Below, piece after piece: positions 26,381 through 34,301 of a stretch of DNA of 64,000 nt. Source of the DNA: Paulinella micropora (Eukaryota > Cercozoa > Imbricatea > Euglyphida > Paulinellidae); the NCBI GenBank assembly GCA_019918135.1, contig WBZZ01003655.1, positions 1 to 64,000 on the forward strand. The letters run 5' to 3'. Under the pieces are notes generated by a model. That model was not told the origin of the DNA. It did no database searches and was given only the letters and a program-made list of their open reading frames with translations. The position numbers were made by a program, and so were the translations under genes. Within the stretch, counting starts at the first letter, position 1, and every line of letters begins with the position of its first letter.

Positions 26381-26556
26381 AGAGAGAGAGAGAGAGAAGG
26401 AAGAGGCAGGGGAGGGGGGAGAGCACGAATTGTCTTAGTCTTTCCCCGTCCGCGCCAGCGGGCTGAAGGGGAGCAAAAAAAAGTAAACTTTTTTTTGTGA
26501 GCCCACAAGGGGGGGCGCACCCCCCCCCCCCTCCCCCCTTTTTTCTTTCCTCCCTT

Positions 26557-26706
26557 TGAGCCCCCTGAGCCCGGGGGGCTCAAAGAACAGGGGAAGGGCA
26601 AGGGGGGAGAGAGAGAGCGCAGAAGCTACCAAAAAAAATGAAACGCCTCAACTAAGCTTTGCGATGCCGGGCGCCCCCCCCCCCTTCTCCCTTGTCGAGA
26701 CTCCGG
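26557..26706. repeat. Composite repeat with GC palindrome, copy at 26.6 kb
   Basis: It begins with the palindrome TTGAGCCCCCTGAGC-CCGGGGGGCTCAA, then GAACAGGGGAAGGGCAAGG, an AGAGCGCAGAAGCTAC segment, ATGCCGGGCGCC, a C-run, and TTCTCCCTTGTCGAGACTCC. The same order occurs at 30903-31064 and, shorter, at 63581-63691. The palindrome alone is near 398-442. Confidence 0.7.
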
Positions 26707-27111
26707 CTGAACGAGTTCTGGCGGATTTTTTGGTACTTTCTTGATGGCGCTTTTAACGAAGGCGGCTTGGCGTTCTGTGCATGTGATATGGCTGAAAAAG
26801 GCAGCGTCCCCCCCTGCGCCGCGCTCTTGAGCTGCTGCCCCTGGCGCCGCATCACGGGCACGTGCGCCAGCGCGTCGTCCCAGAACTGCAGCGCGGGGTG
26901 CTGCGTGCGTTCCAGCTCTGCCAGCGCGTGCGGCGAGGACGGCACCAACTGCTCGCGCAGGCGCAGCGCCGAGGCAGAGCCTCGGCGCAGCTCACCGTAC
27001 TCGACGAATGGGGTAGGTACGGCCAGGTTGAATTCCCAACTTTGGCCTGTCAACGCCGATTCAGGCCTAGAATTAGTGACATCGTTCTTGGGTACGATTT
27101 GTTTTTATTAA

Positions 27112-27150
27112 GAGCTCCACAAAGCTTTACACTTGGCATTAAAAGTCTAG
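27112..27150 (-). repeat. Dispersed end-like repeat, degenerate
   Basis: TTATTAAGAGCTCCACAAAG, then CTTTACACTTGGCATTAAAAG: a weaker match to the type A unit in the minus orientation. Confidence 0.45.
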
Positions 27151-27281
27151 CCCACTTGCGCAAGTAAGCTAGGAAATGAAACAAAAGGAGTGGTAACGCG
27201 CTCTCCCCTCTTTGTCGCTCTTCAGTCTCAAGTCAGCACAGGCTAGCTGTTACGACAAACTTAAATTGCGTGTTAAGAGTC

Positions 27282-28616
27282 TTAGCGAAGCAAATACTTG
27301 CTAGGAATCCCGCGCTCCTCAAAGAATCGGATTGCGTCGGATTTGTTATCCCGGAGGAGCCTAAGGCTTTTGACACGCATTTCAAACTCGGGAGTGTCGA
27401 TCTGTACCAGACCTTGCGGTTCCTCCAGAGTGTACAAGTGTAGATCTTCACCCAGGACTTCCTTGCCCAAAGTGGCCTCTAGCTCCAGCTCGGTTTCATG
27501 ATCTTCACCGTGTCCCCAGGCATTCTTGCGAACGAGGTACAAGAATAAATGTGCTAAGGGCAGGTTTGTGCTATTTAGGTTGAATCGGGGAAGCCGTGCG
27601 CAGACGACTCTGACCACTTCGCTGTAGATATGTGTTCCATTCACGCTGCTGAATCTGTCTAGGACATCCGGATCAGCTGGTTGTAATATTTGCGCAACTG
27701 CCTGCCTGAGCGCCGCAAGTGCCTCCTCGTTTGCACGCGCAACCCTTGCCGCGGCCGCGGCCTCTGCAGCGGCCGAGTCGGCATCCTCCTCGTCCCCCAC
27801 GAGCGTGAAGTTTAGGTATTGGTCTCGTACTTGCTTTGCGTTCAGGGTTAACGACCTTGCCAGCTTCTCACAAAACACCCTTGCCTGCTCGTTCATGAGC
27901 CGCGACCAGCGTGGGTCTCCCTTGCAAGTAGAACCCGCGGGGTGCTGCGTGCGATCCTCTGGGGCTTCAACGTCCTCTGCGGTAAGCACGGGGGCCGCGC
28001 CTATCAAGAGCTTCCGGCGTTTAACGGCGTTTTGTTGTTCCAATCTAGTAATGGTTAGCTGCTGTTTTAGCGCCAAGTCTTGGGCTTGGAGCGCCACGTC
28101 CTTTGCTTGGAGCGCCACTTCCGTCAGTGCCAGTCGAGCATTCTGTTGAGTGATGATTGCCTCTTTGGCCTCCAGTAGTTTTTCCAGCTGCGTGATCACT
28201 GTAGTCTTGAGAGCCAAACATTCTTCCATTGCAGGGTCGCAAAAGCCCCTCAATCCCGCTCGCATTGAATCGCGCAATTCGGGGCTTAACTCTTGCCTGC
28301 GTACCGGCAGTGCCCGTTCAAGAGCCTCGTCGCCTGCGGATGCCCTAGTAGCTATATTTGCCATTTCCGCTCGCAGCTTCTTGCAACGCGGATGGTCAAA
28401 ATGACTTAGAATAGTCAGCAATCCGCGAAAGTTTGTACAAGCCACGCTTCGCTTTTCTCCCGCGCTTACTTCGGTCGCGGGTGCCACTTTACCCCGGTCG
28501 GCCCGCGAGCTCTTGTACGGAAAGGAAAAAAATCTCACGGGAAATGGTAGGTCAACCCCCGACACCTTCGGGGTACGCGCTCGGATCTTGGGGGGGCAAG
28601 ATCTTCCGATGACCAT
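27282..28616 (-). CDS. Coiled-coil protein of unknown function
   Basis: About 444 residues if the ATG at 28616 is used; the frame is open to a TTG at 28658, and an internal ATG at 28364 (MANIATRASAG) is also possible. The first 80 residues are basic and Pro-rich. A coiled coil follows at about 150-205 (KLLEAKEAIITQQNARLAL, then repeated ALQAKDV/ALQAQDL units). A polar linker comes next, then an acidic and Ala-rich helix (EEDADSAAAEAAAAARVARA), and a C-terminal folded part of about 140 residues ending GIPSKYLLR. No signal or membrane segment. The architecture, with a long coil between folded ends, suggests a scaffold or DNA-associated protein. Family not recognised. Confidence 0.65.
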   Translation of the reverse strand: MVIGRSCPPKIRARTPKVSGVDLPFPVRFFSFPYKSSRADRGKVAPATEVSAGEKRSVACTNFRGLLTILSHFDHPRCKKLRAEMANIATRASAGDEALERALPVRRQELSPELRDSMRAGLRGFCDPAMEECLALKTTVITQLEKLLEAKEAIITQQNARLALTEVALQAKDVALQAQDLALKQQLTITRLEQQNAVKRRKLLIGAAPVLTAEDVEAPEDRTQHPAGSTCKGDPRWSRLMNEQARVFCEKLARSLTLNAKQVRDQYLNFTLVGDEEDADSAAAEAAAAARVARANEEALAALRQAVAQILQPADPDVLDRFSSVNGTHIYSEVVRVVCARLPRFNLNSTNLPLAHLFLYLVRKNAWGHGEDHETELELEATLGKEVLGEDLHLYTLEEPQGLVQIDTPEFEMRVKSLRLLRDNKSDAIRFFEERGIPSKYLLR

Positions 28617-28758
28617 CTTCCCAGGACTCGAAGGCCGCGCTTTGGCTCGTCCAGCCAAAGCGCTCGAACATTTTCGCGTCTAGTACATAAACCTCCGATA
28701 GTCGCTCCTGTAGGGAGCGCAGGCGCGCTACCTCTAGACGCAGTTCGGCCAGCTCCTA
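28553..28758 (-). other. Short open stretch with protein-like composition, no start
   Basis: Upstream of the coiled-coil gene, in a different frame, about 67 codons read as a leucine-rich helix (LAELRLEVARLRSLQERLSE) followed by VYVLDAKMFERFGWTSQ and an acidic tail. No ATG is available at its beginning, which is preceded by a pyrimidine tract ending in TAG. It may be a remnant of a gene end. Confidence 0.25.
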
Positions 28759-28938
28759 TAAAAACAGGCAATATGAGAAATTTCTTGTCTGCTTTATTGC
28801 ATCCTCGCAAAATGTACCCGCGCTTCGCCCTCACGTGTCTGCGGACGCAAAGTCACGCGGAGACCCGCCCAGAGAAGGACGAACCCTTTGGCTGGCTCCT
28901 TGCAAGGCCGCAGCCGCAGTGCCTCACAGTTGCCTAAT

Positions 28939-29283
28939 TCACAACCATACTGTCTTAGAGCGTTTTTTTGTTTGACTGCCTGCTAAATTTAGCATGAGAA
29001 AAAGCAGAGACATCCAGAGGAGACCCGAGCCCAGCGAAGCGACCGCGGCGCGCAACTCGTCTTCGTCCACGTCTCCCTCAGCTCGAATGCTGCCCTGCCA
29101 ATGGGCCTGCGCACCGGGCTCGGCGCCGCTGGTACGAGCGTCACATTCTCGGGTCGTCGCTTCAACCTCTAAACAGCGACCTGCCTCGCGCAGGCTTAGA
29201 TGCAAAAAGCCGTCTGCGCCATGTTGTGACGCACTTAGCGTCAGCGAGGCGGCACTGTCGCTCCCTTTGGAACTTGCTGCCAT
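28939..29283 (-). CDS. Small tail-anchored protein with HGADG motif
   Basis: A 114-residue protein from the ATG at 29283. The motif QHGADGFLHLSLREAGR near residue 20 matches RHGADGWLQLEL of the protein at 5958-6941, in a similar sequence setting, suggesting a shared small domain. Residues about 85-104 form a hydrophobic helix (GLLWMSLLFLMLNLAG) followed by a basic end (TKKRSK), giving a tail-anchored layout with the N-terminus facing the cytoplasm. An AATAAA-like signal lies near 28795 on the same strand. Function unknown. Confidence 0.6.
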   Translation of the reverse strand: MAASSKGSDSAASLTLSASQHGADGFLHLSLREAGRCLEVEATTRECDARTSGAEPGAQAHWQGSIRAEGDVDEDELRAAVASLGSGLLWMSLLFLMLNLAGSQTKKRSKTVWL

Positions 29284-29530
29284 TACAAATGTTTGTACTG
29301 TAAGAGGCTACTCTCTTTTCGCGCATTTGTACCCCCCCCCCCCCCCCTCGTCAAACTCTCACTCCCTTTTTTCTCCCTCTCATCTTTCCCCCTCTCATCT
29401 TTCCCCCTTCCTCTAACTAGGAGAGGGAAAGAAAAGAGCCAGGGGAGGAGGACGCACGGATTTTGTCTGAAGATTGGGAGCGGGAGTGAAAAGGGGGGGG
29501 GGCGGGGGCGCGCTAAGAATGTACAAAAAC

Positions 29531-29580
29531 AATTAATAAAAAATCCTTGACATAGTTTTAATCTTGGCACTGAGAACTAC
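29531..29580 (-). repeat. Dispersed end-like repeat, type B
   Basis: AATTAATAAAAAATCCTTGA, then CATAGTTTTAATCTTGGCACTGAGAACTAC. Orientation is opposite to the 62-64 kb cluster. Confidence 0.7.
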
Positions 29581-29861
29581 GAGAGGGAGAGCGACGGGGC
29601 AGGGGAGGGGGCGCCCCCGGCATGAGCTCTGCGGCATCTTCTTAGTTTTGTTTCAGTTCTGCCCCCTGCCCTTTGATAAGGCCGTCGAGCTTTAATTCAG
29701 CGTCAATTACACCGGCGAAGCGCGCCCCTGCTCCTCCTTCCCTGCCTCTCCCCTCTGCAAGGGTATGCGAAATATCTGCGGAAATATGAAAAGTGGCAAG
29801 CAACAATTTTTTTTGGAACGCGCAAACAAGGGACGAGGGGAGGGGGGGAGGAATAAGCAGA

Positions 29862-29917
29862 GGACAAAGGTGAGAGGGGGCGACAAAAGTGAGAGGGGCG
29901 ACGAGAGTAAGAGGGAG
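29862..29917 (+). repeat. 18-bp tandem repeat, short cluster
   Basis: About three units of the GGCGACGAAAGTGAGAGG type, directly before the first 165-base block. Confidence 0.7.
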
Positions 29918-30082
29918 GGCTACAATAGGTCTTCCTCACGACGGCCCAGCCGAGCGTATGTGTGGGATTTTCTTTTTGCGCAAGTAGATTTTGGCGCCGA
30001 ATTGACGCTTACGGCCGTTCCCCCGGGAGAGCTAAGACGTACTGCCCGGCTGGACCCTGGCGGGCGCACCCTACCTCCGGAC
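29918..30082 (+). repeat. 165-bp duplicated block, copy 1
   Basis: Runs from GGCTACAATAGGTC to CCTACCTCCGGAC and matches 30342-30506 with scattered single-base differences. Both copies follow a cluster of 18-bp units, so unit cluster plus block was duplicated together. Confidence 0.8.
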
Positions 30083-30087
30083 GGCAC

Positions 30088-30103
30088 AATTTGGCGCCAA
30101 ATT
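30088..30103. promoter_or_regulatory. Perfect 16-bp palindrome AATTTGGCGCCAAATT
   Basis: It contains TTTGGCGCC, a match to the E2F consensus. Related sites lie at about 29987-30003, 30412-30427, 31096-31111, 62479-62492 and 62791-62806, all in gene-free repeat tracts. A protein-binding role is inferred from symmetry and recurrence. Confidence 0.45.
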
Positions 30104-30147
30104 TTGCAGGGGCCGTTCCGGAGGCTAGCAGAGAGATCGGACGTTTT

Positions 30148-30170
30148 CCCGCGGGGAGAAACCCCGCGGG
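30148..30170. other. 9-bp-stem GC hairpin
   Basis: CCCGCGGGG, loop AGAAA, CCCCGCGGG, flanked by T-tracts on both sides. A looser version (CCCGCGGAAAAAACCGCG) lies near 62545. Confidence 0.6.
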
Positions 30171-30249
30171 CTTTTTACTCACACGAAAATGTTTTTCGGC
30201 CCTCTCACCTTCCCAAGAGGCAGGGAGGTGCAGAGCAAAGGGGAGCGGG

Positions 30250-30339
30250 GCGACAAAGGTGAGAGGGGCGACGAAAGTGAGAGGGGCGACGAAAGTGAGA
30301 GGGGCGACGAAAGTGAGAGGGGCGACGAGAGTGAGAGGG
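30250..30339 (+). repeat. 18-bp tandem repeat, five units
   Basis: Five consecutive 18-base units, CGACGAAAGTGAGAGGGG with small changes, directly before the second 165-base block. There are no spacers between the units, so it is not a CRISPR-like array. Confidence 0.85.
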
Positions 30340-30341
30340 AG

Positions 30342-30506
30342 GGCTACAATAGGTCTTTCTCACGGCGGCCCAGCCGAGCGTCTGTGTGTGATTTTCTTTT
30401 TGCGCAAGTAGATTTTGGCGCCAAATTGGCGCTTACGGCTGTTTCCCCGGGAAAGCTAAGACGCACTGCCCGGCTGGACCCTGCCGGACGCACCCTACCT
30501 CCGGAC
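30342..30506 (+). repeat. 165-bp duplicated block, copy 2
   Basis: Second copy of 29918-30082, containing a near-perfect ATTTTGGCGCCAAATT. A dispersed end-like repeat follows directly. Confidence 0.8.
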
Positions 30507-30512
30507 TACAAG

Positions 30513-30564
30513 AATTAATAAAAAAAATCCCTGACAAAGCTTTAATTTTGGCACAGAGAATCAA
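30513..30564 (-). repeat. Dispersed end-like repeat, type B
   Basis: ATTAATAAAAAAAATCCCTG, then ACAAAGCTTTAATTTTGGCACAGAGAA. Confidence 0.7.
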
Positions 30565-30635
30565 GAAAATGAGAAGGAAAGGCAAGGGACAGGAGGAGTG
30601 GGGCGCCAAGAACTGCAAAAAAAGTTTTTTAATGA

Positions 30636-30675
30636 AAACTCGAAAAAGTCTTACACTTGACACTGAAAACTAGGA
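30636..30675 (-). repeat. Dispersed end-like repeat, type A
   Basis: AAAACTCGAAAAAGTCTTAC, then ACTTGACACTGAAAACTAGG. Confidence 0.7.
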
Positions 30676-30902
30676 GCGGTAGAGGGAGGGGGAGGGACAG
30701 GAGGGCGCGAGTAACTTCCAATGAAGCGGCGCGGGGGCCTTGCCTCTCTGTCCCAGAGAGTGCGCCGCCTCAAGACAGGGCCCATAAAGCCAAGAGGCAG
30801 GGCCATGCCCCGGCAAAAGGTCACAAAGTGAGCACGTTGATTTGTGGCTTTATATGAGGGGGGGGGCGCCCCCCCCTCCCCCCTTTTTTCCCTTCCTCCC
30901 CC

Positions 30903-31064
30903 CTGAGCCCCCTGAGCCCGGGGGGGCTCAAAGAACAGGGGAAGGGCAAGGGGAGAGGGGGAGAGCGCAGAAGCTACGAAAGAAATACATGAAACGTCTC
31001 AACTAAGCCCCCCCCCCCCCAAATGCCGGGCGCCCCCCCCCCTTTCTCCCCTGTCGAGACTCCG
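30903..31064. repeat. Composite repeat with GC palindrome, copy at 31 kb
   Basis: The same order of elements as 26557-26706: palindrome, CAGGGGAAGGGCAAGG, GAGCGCAGAAGCTAC, ATGCCGGGCGCC, C-run, TCGAGACTCC. C-run lengths differ between copies, as expected for homopolymers. Confidence 0.7.
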
Positions 31065-31252
31065 CAGCCATATCATTCCGGGCGCACACATATGCAAATT
31101 TGGCGACAAATCTTGTGCAAAAAAAGAAGAGGGAAAGAGAAAATCCTGTTTGAAAAAAAAGGGGCCATACTAAGTAATGAGAAGAGGAGTGAGAGGACAA
31201 AAAGAGAGAGAGAGAGAGGGAGAGGTCTTGATCTCCTACCGCTGGTTCTGGA

Positions 31253-32269
31253 ATGATGCAACAAGAAGAAGACAAAGTGACGGAAGCCCTGCGGAAATTC
31301 TTAAGTACACTCGGAACAGAATTTGCTGCGAATAAACCGGTTCGTATTGTTAGCCCCGCTGAGTGCCCGTTGGACGCTTATGCCATCCTAACTGAATCCT
31401 TGTCAGGCGATTTTAGTAATGAACTCCTAACAACACCCGCGTCTAACACAAAATACTACTTCACGCGCAACGCCGTAGGGCAGGTCCTGCAAGAGTTAGG
31501 ACGTGTGGTGCCTTTGCTAGCCCTGTTGCAGAACAAAAGCGAAAAAAAGTCATGTCGACACAGCAAAGGCGAGGGGGCGCCATGTCAGCACGAAAACCTA
31601 GCTGCAGTGTGTCACAGACTGTGCGCCATGGTAAGAGACAACAACAAGTACAATTTATTCCGCAAAATAAGTGAAGACCTGGAGAGACTCGAGCGTCGGC
31701 TTGTACGGGAAACTAAAACTGGCTACCAGGAGGCGCGACAGGCGGCTCTATCTAGATTGGGTGAGCTGGTGCAACAAGCGCAACGTGCCTTGGCAGACCG
31801 AACTGGGCCCGAGCAAGTGACTGGCTCCGAAGCAGGGTTCTTGCGGCCCGTGTTTCGGTCGGGCCCCGAAGCAGGGCTGTCTCCCGACGGGGCGCTCTTC
31901 TTGCCCCTGGCGCAGCTTCTGCAGTTTGTTAGACGAAACGAACAAGCCCCGACCGACACGCAATGGCGGCAAGACCCTGCTGCGATCAACAGCTTTCTGC
32001 AGGAAAAAGATGGGTACGAATGGGATGCCAAGGTCTTCATCGGAGCTCCCCGCAATCGCGTGGCTCGAAAAGTCAGAATCGAGCTGCTATGGGGATTCTG
32101 GGATTATTGGCGAACAGAAGTGTACAAGTCGGCTAAACACCTGGAAAAGAAGATACAAGAAAACCGCGCAGAGTGGGACGATTTTTTTGAATTCCATGAG
32201 CTAGCCTGCTATCCTTGTCCGGAACCTGAAAAAAAGCCAAGAAGAAGATTGGGACGTGACAAACCCTGA
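31253..32269 (+). CDS. Unknown soluble helical protein
   Basis: A 338-residue protein from the ATG at 31253, just after a GA repeat. It is helical and charged. A Cys/His cluster (KKSCRHSKGEGAPCQHE) near residues 100-116 could bind metal. A long helix follows (RKISEDLERLERRLVRET, about 140-160), then a Gln/Arg-rich helix and a C-terminal part rich in Trp and Phe (LLWGFWDYW) ending in a basic tail. No signal peptide or membrane segment, and no known family. A second plus-strand frame overlaps its last bases (next entry); together the region may be one locus that looks broken once, or two genes. Confidence 0.6.
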   Translation: MMQQEEDKVTEALRKFLSTLGTEFAANKPVRIVSPAECPLDAYAILTESLSGDFSNELLTTPASNTKYYFTRNAVGQVLQELGRVVPLLALLQNKSEKKSCRHSKGEGAPCQHENLAAVCHRLCAMVRDNNKYNLFRKISEDLERLERRLVRETKTGYQEARQAALSRLGELVQQAQRALADRTGPEQVTGSEAGFLRPVFRSGPEAGLSPDGALFLPLAQLLQFVRRNEQAPTDTQWRQDPAAINSFLQEKDGYEWDAKVFIGAPRNRVARKVRIELLWGFWDYWRTEVYKSAKHLEKKIQENRAEWDDFFEFHELACYPCPEPEKKPRRRLGRDKP

Positions 32270-32648
32270 AACCGCCTTCGTGCGTCGTGTTTGTGCCTGG
32301 AGCCAGGTGTCGATCAAACCACACATCAAAGTTAAATCGAGCTTTCACGCAGCCCGAGCGTGGATGTATGTTTGGGACGTGTTTTGCTGCAGAGCCACGT
32401 CGTCCGACCAGCACTACGGAACGAATCTGTTGCATTTGTCCAATAGTTTCTGGATGTACGCGAGCGATGTGCTCAAACCATATTTCGAGCTGTTTTTTGG
32501 AGGCAAACTGGACATTCTGCAACAGCAAGCGCCCCTTGCGTGGAAAATACTAAGTAACTACCGTCCTACGCCAGGGTCAACACAGGCACTGCAAGAGTGT
32601 GGTCTACCGGACGACGTGATAGGTTCTATCATTAAGAAGTACTATTAG
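32256..32648 (+). CDS. Open frame overlapping the preceding gene
   Basis: About 130 codons with good protein-like composition: aromatic and hydrophobic residues in a helical pattern (AWMYVWDVF, LSNSFWMYASDVLKPYF) and a charged end (GLPDDVIGSIIKKYY). It has no ATG at its beginning; the first usable codon is a GTG at 32256, inside the preceding gene. It reads more like the C-terminal part of a protein than an independent gene, but I propose no link. A C-run and a new purine tract follow. Confidence 0.4.
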   Translation: MTNPETAFVRRVCAWSQVSIKPHIKVKSSFHAARAWMYVWDVFCCRATSSDQHYGTNLLHLSNSFWMYASDVLKPYFELFFGGKLDILQQQAPLAWKILSNYRPTPGSTQALQECGLPDDVIGSIIKKYY

Positions 32649-32734
32649 AGCAACAGTCCCCCCCCCCCCACCTAGTCTAACAAACTCGCACGCAAGACGA
32701 AAAGAAGGAGTGAGAAGAAGGAAAAAACACAGAC

Positions 32735-32884
32735 ATGAGCCTGCAGGAGCAACCAGACCAGGCAGAAAGAGAAGGGGACGAAGAAGGAGACGACTCCGAC
32801 TTGGAAGAGGAAGACATAGACCCTGGGGGCCTAGACGTGCGCAAGGGTCTAGCCTGGATCAATCGAAGCAAGCTTTTCTTATGA
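32735..32884 (+). CDS. Small acidic protein (49 residues)
   Basis: An ATG at 32735 opens a 49-residue frame starting MSLQEQPDQAEREGDEEGDD, then SDLEEEDIDPGGLDVRKG and ending WINRSKLFL. It is preceded by a GA-rich tract, like most genes here, and followed by a TTAATTAAAA end signal near 32946. The strongly acidic N-terminal half and the short hydrophobic/basic end give a non-random layout. The reading frames beside it on both strands are Arg- or Ser-runs of the same bases. No function can be assigned. Confidence 0.4.
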   Translation: MSLQEQPDQAEREGDEEGDDSDLEEEDIDPGGLDVRKGLAWINRSKLFL

Positions 32885-32941
32885 AGAATTCCTTGGCGCA
32901 AGTTTGGGCCCGGCAAGAAGTTTGTATTTCTTTTATTTCTT

Positions 32942-32985
32942 TTTTTAATTAAAAAAGCTTGACAAGACTTGAAACTCGACACTGG
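32942..32985 (+). terminator. TTAATTAAAA end signal with dispersed-repeat-like edge
   Basis: TTTAATTAAAAAAGCTTGAC, then AAGACTTGAAACTCGACACTGG. It resembles the dispersed type A repeat but is placed between genes, linking that repeat to gene ends. Confidence 0.45.
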
Positions 32986-33041
32986 CTGGGGATCTTTTTG
33001 CAAAATAAAAGGAGGAGCAGCTAGCACAGGTCTGGCCGCTC

Positions 33042-33619
33042 TTGCTCCAGGACTCGGCAGCACAAGTGTGGCCTTGGGTCGGCTATCGCTTACGCGATGT
33101 AAAGCTGGGCGCGGCTAGCGGCTGTCCAGCCCAAGCAATGCGGCAGTTGCGCGGGCTGCAGGTCGAGAACCTGTCCTTGGAGGGCGTGACCGCGGGCCTG
33201 TGCGAGGCGCTAGCCCTTGTGCTCACTGCGCTTCCGACCCTACAAATCCTGATGCTGCAGTTTTGCAAACAAGTCGGAAACGCGGAGCTGCGCGCCCTGT
33301 CGAGCGCTCCCAGGCTGCGGCGTCTTGTTCTGTATGGCTGCCCCCAAATCACAGACGAGGGGCTTTCGTACACGAGCAGGGATCGCGCTTTTACCAACGG
33401 CCCAGCTACGGACCTTGAACCTTACAGACTGCCGCCAGGTTAGCGACGAGTGGCTGCTAGCATTGTCGGGGCTGTCGACAGTTGCAAAAGCTAAACCTCA
33501 ACGGTTGTAGCCAAATCACGGACAAGGCGCTGCTGCACATTTCTGCGCTTGAGACGCTGCAATACCTGGACCTCGATCGTTGCGTCCGAATCATTGAGGG
33601 AATGGCTAGCCTGCGCTAA
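33042..33619 (+). CDS. Leucine-rich repeat (Cys-containing) region
   Basis: Leucine-rich repeats of the Cys-containing type are clear: LQILMLQFCKQVGNAEL, LRRLVLYGCPQITDEGL, LNLTDCRQVSDEWL, LNLNGCSQITDKAL and LQYLDLDRCVRI. Such repeats usually follow an F-box in proteins that choose targets for ubiquitin ligases, and giant viruses of protists often carry them. No clear F-box or starting ATG is seen upstream; an internal ATG lies at 33138. The repeats fall in more than one reading frame, so the region looks broken, about two times. The function is at best historical. Confidence 0.5.
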
Positions 33620-33639
33620 ATTGAAAAAATCTCTTTTTT

Positions 33640-33662
33640 TGTGGTACTTGTTTAATTTTAAA
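33640..33662. terminator. A/T-rich shared end signal
   Basis: TACTTGTTTAATTTTAAAGG between the leucine-rich repeat region and the convergent NADAR gene. Confidence 0.4.
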
Positions 33663-33668
33663 GGAAGT

Positions 33669-34301
33669 TTAGGCAGGGCCTTTTTCTACAGCCTGTATGC
33701 GCGCTCTTTTTTGTCTGTGCGGCAGGCGGCGCGCCAACGCGTTGTCTAGCTGCAGTGACAGGGCGTCGCGGGCCTGGCGCAGGGCCTCGCCAAGCAGGTT
33801 CTGCCCTGGCCAAGCCTCCCTTTGTCGTGCCAGCGGATCATGTCGACTTAGCCCCATCGACCACACCATATCAAGCGGGTTTGCCTCAGCTATGTAACGT
33901 GGGGCCGTGGCTAGCAAATGTGCGAGCAGCACTGGATTCTGACTAAACTTGAGCAGGTTGGCTTGGTACACAAGGTCCTTGCGCCTTATGCTCCAGATCG
34001 CTTCGTCTACGCCAACAACTTCATCCGCCAATTGTCGCTGGACGTGCGGTGGAGAGGCGCACAGTATGGCCCGCTGGGAGTGCAGGTCTCCAAACAATAG
34101 CGCTTTGCGGTACCCCAGATACTGTTCTACACAGTTGTAGCTAATTAAACGCCCCTCTGTGTTCTCAGTAAAGGTCGCGGGGTACCACGCCGAAGCCCAG
34201 CTATGTCGACTGGCAAAGAAATAAAAGCCGGTGTTTTTCTTGCTCCTTGTTTTGCGAAGGCTTCTTCTGATAGGCAAGGGCTGCTTTTCCCCTCTAGTCA
34301 T
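33669..34301 (-). CDS. NADAR-domain protein (YbiA-like)
   Basis: A 210-residue protein from the ATG at 34301. Family landmarks are in order: a FYFFASRHSWASAWYPATF start (the usual aromatic-rich, surface-exposed N-terminus), NCVEQYLGYRKALLFGD (Glu59, Lys66), W103, LLKFSQNPVLLAHLLAT (Lys-Phe-x-Gln-Asn), YIAEANPLDMVWSMGL (Glu139, Asp144, Trp147) and WPGQNLLGEAL. NADAR proteins are N-glycosidases: YbiA acts on riboflavin-pathway intermediates, and others remove ADP-ribose from guanine in DNA, undoing DarT2-type toxin marks. NADAR genes are known in giant viruses. Here it could reverse host ADP-ribosylation of viral DNA or act on nucleotide by-products. The N-terminal 22 residues are basic and extra. 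The domain call is firm; the substrate is inferred. Confidence 0.87.
   Translation of the reverse strand: MTRGEKQPLPIRRSLRKTRSKKNTGFYFFASRHSWASAWYPATFTENTEGRLISYNCVEQYLGYRKALLFGDLHSQRAILCASPPHVQRQLADEVVGVDEAIWSIRRKDLVYQANLLKFSQNPVLLAHLLATAPRYIAEANPLDMVWSMGLSRHDPLARQREAWPGQNLLGEALRQARDALSLQLDNALARRLPHRQKRARIQAVEKGPA

Larger units (their letters stand above)
25797..27281. other. Gene-poor region with repeats and short remnants
   Basis: It contains the second copy of the 5' module (25993-26163), dispersed end-like repeats (26221-26266, 26341-26380, 27112-27150), a GC palindrome with its composite flank (26557-26706) and G/C-runs. A minus-strand frame at 26652-27053 has ordinary composition between 26760 and 27050 (for example ELRRGSASALRLREQLVP, LRREQ-type helices), but it overlaps the repeat at its far end. 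It may be a remnant or a small gene; I cannot assign a product. A plus-strand frame at 26862-27167 covers the same bases and is less convincing. Confidence 0.45.
29284..31252. other. Gene-free repeat tract
   Basis: Nearly 2 kb without a supported gene. It holds C-runs and G-runs, dispersed end-like repeats in both orientations, 18-bp tandem units, two copies of a 165-base block, a perfect 16-bp palindrome, a 9-bp-stem hairpin and a composite GC repeat. Frames crossing it are built of repeat units. Similar content fills 62.3-64 kb, so the two tracts are related. Confidence 0.7.

Noticed and set aside
30250-30339. CRISPR-like array
   Set aside because: The 18-base units are contiguous without unique spacers and no cas-like gene is near.
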